Shown here: piece after piece, positions 15,901-20,443 of the stretch | Numbering within the stretch: the first letter of the stretch is position 1 | How the letters are laid out: every line of letters begins with the position of its first letter | Notes under the pieces: model-generated | What the model was told of the DNA's origin: nothing | Database searches by the model: none | What the model saw: only the letters and a program-made list of their open reading frames with translations | Source of the DNA: an uncultured Prevotella sp. | Lineage (GTDB): Bacteria > Bacteroidota > Bacteroidia > Bacteroidales > Bacteroidaceae | NCBI GenBank assembly: GCA_900768785.1 | Contig: CAAGEG010000127.1 | Location: 1 to 20,443 of the forward strand | Direction: 5' to 3' | DNA: 20,443 nucleotides | Translations under genes and position numbers: made by a program

Positions 15901-18472
15901 CTTTATCTGAAGAACCAACTTGCATATTGACAGGGGAACCATCTTCCGGGAATTGATCGTTGTCAACATAAAACCAATCATGTGTTTGAATACAAGGAAT
16001 GGTATCATTAATGGAGAATAAAACAAACTCATGTTTAATTGTGTCAGTATCACAAATGGCAGTAAGAGTGTGCCTTCCTGATTTAAGTCCTGATGTGCAA
16101 ATATTTTTGATATCTATCTCTTTATTTGTCTCTGCATTAAAGTTGAATTTGTTGTTGTCAATGCTATATCTAACTACCCCACTTAGTTCTTTACCTGCAT
16201 TGTTTTTAAAAATAAATTTAATGCTTTTAAAATTCTCAACCTGAATAATTGAGGGCATTTCTATACTAAATGCAGTAGCTTTATGGCTTAAAGGAAGCGA
16301 AATCTCACCAATGCGTGTCTCTCCTGCAATGTTTGTTACGGTAGCTTGTGCAGTAATTTCATAAAATCCCCAATTTGAATATGGTGATATTCCTACATTC
16401 TCTTCAGGCAATATCATGGGCATTCTTATCTTAAATGAGCCTTCTCCATCAGTTGTGGCTTCTCCTTTCTGTAATGCTGTTATAGTGTTGTTGGAATTAT
16501 ATCCGCGCCACCATAAAGGACAAGAGCGATTTACAGTGTAATTAACTTTCGCTCCACACACAGGAATACCGGTATAAGTTTTGGCATATCCGATAATGGT
16601 AATTGTGTCTCCGTTGCGGTATTTTTCTTTTACTTCTGCAAATTCAACGATATAAGTGGGACGTTTATATTCTTCTACCCTAATACTTGCATATCCAACA
16701 GATCTCTTTGTTGAAGATATATTTGCTCTTAAGCTATATATGCCGGTCGTGCCTATTAAGGGAAGTTGGAATTCTGTTGAAAAGCTTCCAAACTCATCAC
16801 TATTTAATGTCGTCTCCTTTATGGTTTTATTATTACTATCTTTCAATAATAGTTTTACAGACTCATTTTGAACGACTTTAATATTGTTGTGGTTGTTGGT
16901 CTCCATTATTATACCGGCAACATGTATAGTTTGTCCGGGGCGATAAATCCCTCTATCAGTAAATAATTTGATGTCTTGTTGAGATTGGTTGCTACTATAC
17001 CAATTATAATTACCCCATGTGCTGGAGTAAGGCATTGCCGTGTCTGATGATGTGTAAGCTCGAATGTCAATGCTATAATTATTGTTCCAATCAATGCAAG
17101 CCTCACCTTTATCATTGCATGTATATGTTTTTTCTTGTTGTTGATCTGATTTAATGCAAATGTTTGCTCTTGGTATAGGCTTTCCTGTTGTTGCATTTAG
17201 CACTGCTATTCTGTGCTTTTTATTTGGAAGACCATGTTGAATGATGGTTATATCGGAAACATATAATAAACATCGGGCGCACTCAATGTTTTTGTTGTCG
17301 GTACTTATTTCAAGCAGATACACTCCAATGGGGAGTTCTCCTATCATAAGAGAGTCTTTTGTGACAATATAATTTGGAGTATTTGAATAATAACGTGTAG
17401 ATTTTAAAACAGATGGTTGTATCTTATGCTTGCATAAGGTCTTATAATCCTCGTTCTTTTCAAGAGATAGGTTTGTGCTCCCATTAATATCAAGGCGTGT
17501 TAGAGTTACTGATATCTTGTTAATATTTCTAATATTGAGCCTTATTGCTTCATTATGATTAGGCAGAATAACGTTCTTCTTTATTTCAATATATAGCATG
17601 GGGTTGATAATTTCCTTTTTCGCATTAATTAATATATCAATGCGAGGCCATGATTTCCAACGCATAATGGATTGCTCTATGTATTCAATAAGTTCCCTTT
17701 CTGTTGTGCCTTGCTTGCTTCGCATTATATTGAAACGAAAAATCGCAGCTTCTCCACATTCCCTAAGATCATTATATTTTGAAATAAGAGAGTCAATAGC
17801 ATTAATGTAATAGTCGTCTGTTCGCTTTTTTACATTATCAACATCTCTATCTTGACTAAGAATTTCAATTGCTGTTATGAGCGTTGCAGGGCGATTGCCT
17901 GATTTTTCATAAAAATCATGTAATAATTTAAATCTCTTAGCATTATAGCCTAGTACGCTTAGAAGGTCATTGTTGAAAATCTGACTATCAATACCTTTAA
18001 CGATGAATGGTTCATAATCAAGAGCTTTCTTTTTAGATAAAATATCAATATTCTCTAAAGATTTAGAAAAAAAAGTCTCACTTTTCTTCAAATCTTTAAT
18101 GCCGCCTATTGTTATGTCACGATATGCCATTCCCAAAACAGAGTAATAAGTGGCACTAAGAGCCTTGTCTTTGCTTCGTTTGGTCGTTTCATGTTCAATT
18201 CTTTTTAACTGTGGAAGTATGGAATCTGTAGATATACTTCCCCAAACATTTATAGAAGAAAACTCGGCCTTCATAAGTTGACCAAAGTTTTGTTCTTCTA
18301 ATGCTTTGTTTGCAATGTTTTTAAGTATCTCTATCTGCGTGCGAGGTAAATCCTTTTGTCTTGCTGATTCAACTTGTTTCCATAGCTTAGAATAATTATC
18401 AGCTATAGCAGATGGTGATATGACGAATAAAGATGTCACTAACAACAAAGAAAATAGTTTGGTATGTTTCAT
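12935..18472 (-). CDS. Bacterial alpha-2-macroglobulin family protein, thioester-less
   Basis: Bacterial alpha-2-macroglobulins are large envelope proteins thought to trap attacking proteases. This one has 1845 residues and a signal peptide (about 1-24). Residues 25-290 are helical. Beta-sandwich MG domains follow, with the MG2 hallmark LFTDRGIYRPGQ at 503-514. The A2M domain starts near 1107 (FFYPSLLTDKNG; ESITSWRFMGLAHD). The helical thioester-type domain spans about 1305-1660 with GGWCWW at 1425-1430. In thioester-bearing relatives a Cys-x-Glu-Gln motif follows the LPY segment; here it reads LPYIAEQKNDDAIS (1313-1326) with no cysteine, so covalent capture is not expected. No lipobox is seen. 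It leads the minus-strand run, with a -7-like box upstream. Confidence 0.92.
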   Translation of the reverse strand: MKHTKLFSLLLVTSLFVISPSAIADNYSKLWKQVESARQKDLPRTQIEILKNIANKALEEQNFGQLMKAEFSSINVWGSISTDSILPQLKRIEHETTKRSKDKALSATYYSVLGMAYRDITIGGIKDLKKSETFFSKSLENIDILSKKKALDYEPFIVKGIDSQIFNNDLLSVLGYNAKRFKLLHDFYEKSGNRPATLITAIEILSQDRDVDNVKKRTDDYYINAIDSLISKYNDLRECGEAAIFRFNIMRSKQGTTERELIEYIEQSIMRWKSWPRIDILINAKKEIINPMLYIEIKKNVILPNHNEAIRLNIRNINKISVTLTRLDINGSTNLSLEKNEDYKTLCKHKIQPSVLKSTRYYSNTPNYIVTKDSLMIGELPIGVYLLEISTDNKNIECARCLLYVSDITIIQHGLPNKKHRIAVLNATTGKPIPRANICIKSDQQQEKTYTCNDKGEACIDWNNNYSIDIRAYTSSDTAMPYSSTWGNYNWYSSNQSQQDIKLFTDRGIYRPGQTIHVAGIIMETNNHNNIKVVQNESVKLLLKDSNNKTIKETTLNSDEFGSFSTEFQLPLIGTTGIYSLRANISSTKRSVGYASIRVEEYKRPTYIVEFAEVKEKYRNGDTITIIGYAKTYTGIPVCGAKVNYTVNRSCPLWWRGYNSNNTITALQKGEATTDGEGSFKIRMPMILPEENVGISPYSNWGFYEITAQATVTNIAGETRIGEISLPLSHKATAFSIEMPSIIQVENFKSIKFIFKNNAGKELSGVVRYSIDNNKFNFNAETNKEIDIKNICTSGLKSGRHTLTAICDTDTIKHEFVLFSINDTIPCIQTHDWFYVDNDQFPEDGSPVNMQVGSSDKDVYVLYTIATGNTIIESGSTDISNSIYSRKITYDDSFGDGLRLIFAWVKNGEVYTHQHTIKKPLPDKRLIMEWSTFRDRLTPGQKEEWILNVKRPDGSPANAQIMATLYDASLEQIKPFKWSLYLNLYRQIPYFAWKGLYFNGFSNSIEAQLSTKTIRPLIFNNIDSGLLFENLTIDKGTIMVRGAKTHFKVAATQSINSPALNAKTTSPNSYNKIYATLENKSDETQDIDKKTNIQNNNVPIRENFSETAFFYPSLLTDKNGKISIKFTLPESITSWRFMGLAHDKNMNNGIITADAIAKKTIMIQPNMPRFLRIGDKANISANIFNTSKETVEGNAVMQLVDPETMKILYTQKISFIVNAEKSSNVTFNYMPDVDISLLICKITAEGKNFSDGEQHFIPILSDEELVTKTLPFSQHGQGTFTANVKELFSQNGHKEKLTIEYTNNPAWLVLQSLPYIAEQKNDDAISVATTLYANTIGKHILANIPNAKAIFEKWKNENHQNSLTSNLERNQELKNIILDETPWVVYAEKENDQRLRLANFFDSANLDNNLRMALEKLKKLQNNDGGWCWWKGIETSSDYVTATIMEMLVRLNVLAGTIPEIRTMIDNGLKFIGNRIVKRVENMKRQESSGDKKIYLDYTSLTYLYIYALDNSTLDKDKKAAVEYLLNKFKQNNKEQSLKDKSIMAVILAKYGEKALAEEYLNSLEQYTVRTQDMGRYYDSPRAGYSWFDYRIPTQVSVIEAMSLICPGKYSTIIDELRLWLLQQKRTEGWNTPITSANAVYAFLNNNTSSLESKEATSITINGKPLKLQEATAGSGYVKGNINNIKEGIITAKKSSDGTSWGAIYAQQLQKVKDVSDLSSGLKITREFAFKDETKPNILHKGDKITAIITINADRDYDFVQIRDKRAACMEPANQLSGYNNGYIVNTRDNATNYYFLKLKKGKHVIKTEYYIDRVGEYETGLCTIQCAYAPEYSATTGSSTIVVK

Positions 18473-18517
18473 GTTATTGATGTCGAATTAAAGATAAGAA
18501 TGATATAATATACTTTA

Positions 18518-18525
18518 CAAAGATA
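18518..18525 (-). promoter_or_regulatory. Candidate -7 box for the alpha-2-macroglobulin run
   Basis: Read on the minus strand this is TATCTTTG, an exact match to TAnnTTTG, about 45 bases upstream of the ATG. No good TTTG is seen at the expected -33 position (about 18545-18549). It is the only exact box found in the gaps upstream of genes in this nine-gene run. Confidence 0.5.
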
Positions 18526-18658
18526 GTGTAAAAAATTTATTTAGTGAATAAAACATGCTATTTTGATTCGTATATTCGCATTTCTTGATGTGTAAAAATA
18601 AATTTTAACGGATTTTATTACACAACTTTGGGGGAAAATGAGAATTTTTTATGGAATG

Positions 18659-18690
18659 TTTGCACAATATAAAAAATAGATGTAATTTTG
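18659..18690 (+). promoter_or_regulatory. Promoter of rpsU
   Basis: TTTG at 18659-18662, a 20-base spacer, then TAATTTTG at 18683-18690 match the Bacteroidetes sigma-ABfr type promoter. Transcription should start near 18697, leaving a leader of about 56 bases. This rules out translation from the in-frame ATG at 18651, which lies upstream of the start point. Confidence 0.75.
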
Positions 18691-18752
18691 CAGCCACAAA
18701 TTGTAATAAGTGGGGAAATAATAAGTTTAACATAAAAATTTTACAACAAAAA

Positions 18753-18944
18753 ATGATTATTGTACCGGTTAAAGATGGCGAGAACATCGAAAGAGCATTG
18801 AAAAAGTTCAAGAGGAAGTTTGAAAAAACAGGAATTGTTAAAGAGTTGCGTGCACGTCAGCAGTTTGATAAGCCTTCTGTTTTGAAACGACTCAAGATGG
18901 AACGCGCTATATATGTTCAGAAATTAAGAGACGCTGAAGAATAA
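18753..18944 (+). CDS. rpsU: Small ribosomal subunit protein bS21
   Basis: bS21 is a small basic protein of the 30S platform. In Bacteroidetes ribosomes it is reported to help hold the 3' end of 16S rRNA, with bS6 and bS18, so that the anti-SD is not free. The 63-residue protein MIIVPVKDGENIERALKKFK... has the family's basic helical pattern (KRKFEKTGIVKELRAR; KRLKMERA). I chose the ATG at 18753 since the longer frame from 18651 begins before the predicted transcription start and its extra 34 residues are not family-like. No SD precedes this start; the leader is A-rich (TTTTACAACAAAAA). A separate promoter for the recombinase follows within 20 bases, with no clear terminator between. Confidence 0.95.
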   Translation: MIIVPVKDGENIERALKKFKRKFEKTGIVKELRARQQFDKPSVLKRLKMERAIYVQKLRDAEE

Positions 18945-18957
18945 AAAAGCGGAAAAG

Positions 18958-18989
18958 TTTGGCGGTTCTGTTTTATTTTCGTATATTCG
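18958..18989 (+). promoter_or_regulatory. Promoter of the tyrosine recombinase gene
   Basis: TTTG (18958-18961), a 20-base spacer and TATATTCG (18982-18989, one change from TAnnTTTG) form a good promoter. Transcription would start near 18996. The -33 context AAAAGTTTGGCGG is nearly identical to the one before the tRNA-Thr gene (AAAAGTTTGGTGG). Confidence 0.65.
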
Positions 18990-19019
18990 TTGCCGAAAGA
19001 TTAATAGGTGACGTTTGTT

Positions 19020-19904
19020 ATGTTAGTAGAACAATTTTTGAACTACTTGAAGTCTGAGCGAAATTATTCTGTAAAAACGCTTGACGCATACGGCAAAGAC
19101 TTGAGAGAGTTTGAGTCGTTCTTTAGAAATTTGGATAGTCATCTTGAGTGGAATACTTTAGACTCGGATATCATCCGTGATTGGATGGAGATGATGATGG
19201 ATAAAGGAAACATTGCGACATCGGTTAATAGAAGACTGAGCGCATTGCGTTCCTTTTATCGTTTTTTGCTCTCTCGAAATCTTGTGGATGTAGATCCGGC
19301 TCATTGTGTGTCGGGTCCTAAGAAGAAGCGCTCATTGCCAAGTTTTTTTAGAGAGTCTGAAATGGATGATGTGCTAGATGAGTCAAGATGGGAACTTGGC
19401 GATTATGATCAATTGCGAATAAGAACAATTCTACTTTTGTTTTATTCTACAGGTATACGAATCGCAGAGCTTATATGTTTAGATGATGACAAGGTGGATT
19501 TTGATGCTTCTCAAATTAAAGTGTTAGGCAAAAGAAATAAGGAACGTATTGTCCCTTTTGGGACGGATTTGAAAGATGCTTTATATAATTATAAATCAAT
19601 GCGTGATGAAATAATTTTGCGAAAATCAAAAGCGTTCTTTTTAACAAAGAAAGGCTCTCGTTTAACAGATGCTTTAGTTCGAAAAGAAGTGAAAGATAAA
19701 TTGTCTCTTGTGACGACATTGAAAAAACATTCGCCTCATGTGTTGAGACATACTTTTGCTACAGCAATGCTAAATCATGGCGCTGGCTTGGAGAGTGTGA
19801 AAAAGATTTTGGGCCATGAGAGTTTGAATGCAACGGAGATTTATACCCATACGACTTTTGAACAATTGAAAAATGTTTATAAATCTGCTCATCCAAGAGA
19901 TTGA
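19020..19904 (+). CDS. xerC: XerC/XerD-type tyrosine recombinase
   Basis: Xer recombinases resolve chromosome dimers at dif. This 294-residue protein has the usual Xer length. The N-terminal SAM-like core-binding domain is about 1-85 (MLVEQFLNYLKSERNYSVKTLDAYGKDL). The catalytic domain holds the expected residues: Arg147 (STGIRIAEL), Lys171 (VLGKRNKER), His240 and Arg243 (SPHVLRHTFAT), His266 (LGHESL) and Tyr275 (IYTHTT). I prefer ATG at 19020; a GTG at 19008 would add only MTFV and leaves a leader of about 12 bases. A weak AGGTG lies 9 bases before the ATG. XerC versus XerD cannot be told from sequence alone. Its place between rpsU and hpf is conserved in Bacteroidales as I know them, so this is a housekeeping gene rather than a phage integrase. 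Confidence 0.9.
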   Translation: MLVEQFLNYLKSERNYSVKTLDAYGKDLREFESFFRNLDSHLEWNTLDSDIIRDWMEMMMDKGNIATSVNRRLSALRSFYRFLLSRNLVDVDPAHCVSGPKKKRSLPSFFRESEMDDVLDESRWELGDYDQLRIRTILLLFYSTGIRIAELICLDDDKVDFDASQIKVLGKRNKERIVPFGTDLKDALYNYKSMRDEIILRKSKAFFLTKKGSRLTDALVRKEVKDKLSLVTTLKKHSPHVLRHTFATAMLNHGAGLESVKKILGHESLNATEIYTHTTFEQLKNVYKSAHPRD

Positions 19905-19955
19905 TTTAATTATATTGCAGCCTGTATAGGCTTAACCTTATAATATAATAAGAAT

Positions 19956-19961
19956 AGGAGG
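19956..19961 (+). promoter_or_regulatory. Perfect Shine-Dalgarno sequence of hpf
   Basis: AGGAGG lies 4 bases before the hpf ATG (AGGAGGAACTATGG). I checked the start regions of all 16 coding genes here; this is the only one with such a sequence. The recombinase gene has a weak AGGTG and the others have A/T-rich leaders. Bacteroidetes rarely use SD pairing, which makes this site noteworthy. Confidence 0.8.
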
Positions 19962-19965
19962 AACT

Positions 19966-20265
19966 ATGGAAATTAAGATTCAGTCAATTCATTTTGATGC
20001 TACCGAACAGTTGAAAGAATTCACAGAAAAGAAAGTTGTAAAATTGGAGAAGACTTACGAAGACATCCAAAAAGTGGATATAAATTTCAAGGTGATAAAA
20101 CCGGCAACAGCTATGAATAAGGAAACGTCAATGACTGTTGCGGTGCCAGGAACGCGTCTCCATGTTGAAAAAATCTGTGATACTTTTGAAGAAGGAATAG
20201 ATAATTGTGTGGATGCTTTAAAAGTTCAGTTGTCAAAATTTAAGGAAAAACTACGCAATAAATAA
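19966..20265 (+). CDS. hpf: Ribosome hibernation promoting factor, HPF/YfiA family
   Basis: HPF/YfiA proteins bind the 30S subunit between the mRNA and tRNA sites and silence ribosomes in stationary phase or stress. This 99-residue protein is a short-form member: MEIKIQSIHFDATEQLKEFTEKKVVKLEK at the start, the beta strands VDINFKV and SMTVAVPGTRLHVE, and the closing helix FEEGIDNCVDALKVQLSKFKEKL. There is no long-form C-terminal dimerisation domain. It begins 61 bases after the recombinase stop. No clear promoter or terminator lies in that gap (TATATTGC at 19911-19918 is a poor -7 box), so it is probably co-transcribed with it. The strong SD is unusual for this genome. No hairpin terminator follows the stop. 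Confidence 0.94.
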   Translation: MEIKIQSIHFDATEQLKEFTEKKVVKLEKTYEDIQKVDINFKVIKPATAMNKETSMTVAVPGTRLHVEKICDTFEEGIDNCVDALKVQLSKFKEKLRNK

Positions 20266-20282
20266 AAAAAACATCTAAAAAG

Positions 20283-20313
20283 TTTGGTGGATAAAAATTA
20301 TTACGTATCTTTG
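20283..20313 (+). promoter_or_regulatory. Promoter of the tRNA-Thr transcript
   Basis: TTTG (20283-20286), a 19-base spacer and TATCTTTG (20306-20313) match the Bacteroidetes consensus exactly. The upstream A-rich run (20266-20281) could act as an UP element. The transcript would start near 20320, about 47 bases before the tRNA. A small TAGGAT/ATCCTA inverted repeat (20323-20336) lies in that leader. Confidence 0.8.
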
Positions 20314-20366
20314 CAGCCGTTTTAGGATGTATCCTATAATACAAAACCTATAAGGGTTGCATATAT

Positions 20367-20440
20367 GCCTCTTTAGCTCAGTTGGCCAGAGCACGTGATT
20401 TGTAATCTCGGGGTCGTTGGTTCGAATCCGACAAGAGGCT
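20367..20440 (+). tRNA. tRNA-Thr (anticodon UGU)
   Basis: The 74-base cloverleaf is complete. The acceptor stem is GCCTCTT (20367-20373) with AAGAGGC (20433-20439), discriminator T at 20440. The D stem is GCTC/GAGC. The anticodon loop TTTGTAA (20399-20405) carries TGT at 20401-20403, reading ACA threonine codons. The T stem GTTGG/CCGAC surrounds TTCGAAT. The anticodon stem CGTGA/TCTCG has one U-U mismatch in the middle. CCA is not encoded (CAA follows). It sits where Bacteroidales usually have a small tRNA cluster before tuf; the window ends here. Confidence 0.95.
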
Positions 20441-20443
20441 CAA

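Noticed and set aside
18589..18624. Inverted repeat TGTGTAA / TTACACA between the divergent alpha-2-macroglobulin and rpsU promoters.
   Set aside because: Seven bases with a 22-base AT-rich spacer is expected by chance in such sequence; it could be an operator but nothing supports it.
18651..18752. N-terminal extension of bS21 by 34 residues from the ATG at 18651.
   Set aside because: It lies across and upstream of the rpsU promoter and contains residues unlike bS21; the 63-residue form is the normal size.
19008..19019. GTG start for the recombinase, adding MTFV.
   Set aside because: The ATG at 19020 gives the typical Xer N-terminus and a more reasonable leader.

Overview
The window reads as a chromosomal segment of an AT-rich member of the Bacteroidetes, most likely order Bacteroidales and plausibly a Prevotella-type genome; genus cannot be fixed from the sequence alone. 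The support is a complete type IX secretion (T9SS) core cluster in the order porP-gldK-gldL-gldM-gldN, promoters of the Bacteroidetes TTTG / TAnnTTTG type, starts almost all without a Shine-Dalgarno (SD) sequence, DUF1573 and large alpha-2-macroglobulin genes, and the bS21 - tyrosine recombinase - hibernation factor - tRNA-Thr order.

Layout. 1-630 has no convincing gene. It holds a 22-bp periodic repeat (72-181), a 143-bp inverted-repeat element that looks like a miniature transposon (337-479), and a terminator serving the next gene. 631-3692 holds four small minus-strand genes for exported proteins: a BamE/SmpA-like protein, two beta-barrel outer-membrane proteins and an uncharacterised secreted protein. 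Strong hairpin terminators end three of them. 3762-9674 is the T9SS cluster: gldN, gldM, gldL, gldK and porP in map order, transcribed right to left with gaps of -1 to 29 bases. 9775-18472 continues on the same strand with ispH, meaB, a DUF1573 gene and a 1845-residue alpha-2-macroglobulin gene, with gaps of 31 to 100 bases. From 18653 on, transcription goes to the right: rpsU, a XerC/D-type recombinase, hpf and tRNA-Thr(UGU). Clear TTTG-N19/20-TAnnTT(T/C)G promoters precede rpsU, the recombinase and the tRNA.

How the genes work together. The GldL/GldM motor, the GldK/GldN periplasmic ring and PorP make the core of a T9SS that exports proteins across the outer membrane. The alpha-2-macroglobulin and DUF1573 proteins are envelope or periplasmic proteins that may share a transcript with it. 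IspH and MeaB are metabolic (isoprenoid synthesis; B12-dependent methylmalonyl-CoA mutase maintenance). The right-hand block concerns translation and chromosome maintenance.

The most interesting points are: hpf is the only one of 16 coding genes with a perfect SD (AGGAGG), close to the gene for bS21, the protein reported to help hide the anti-SD in Bacteroidetes ribosomes; the alpha-2-macroglobulin lacks the thioester cysteine; and the 22-bp repeats and the miniature element lie at the left edge. I did not see a clearly new multi-gene system.
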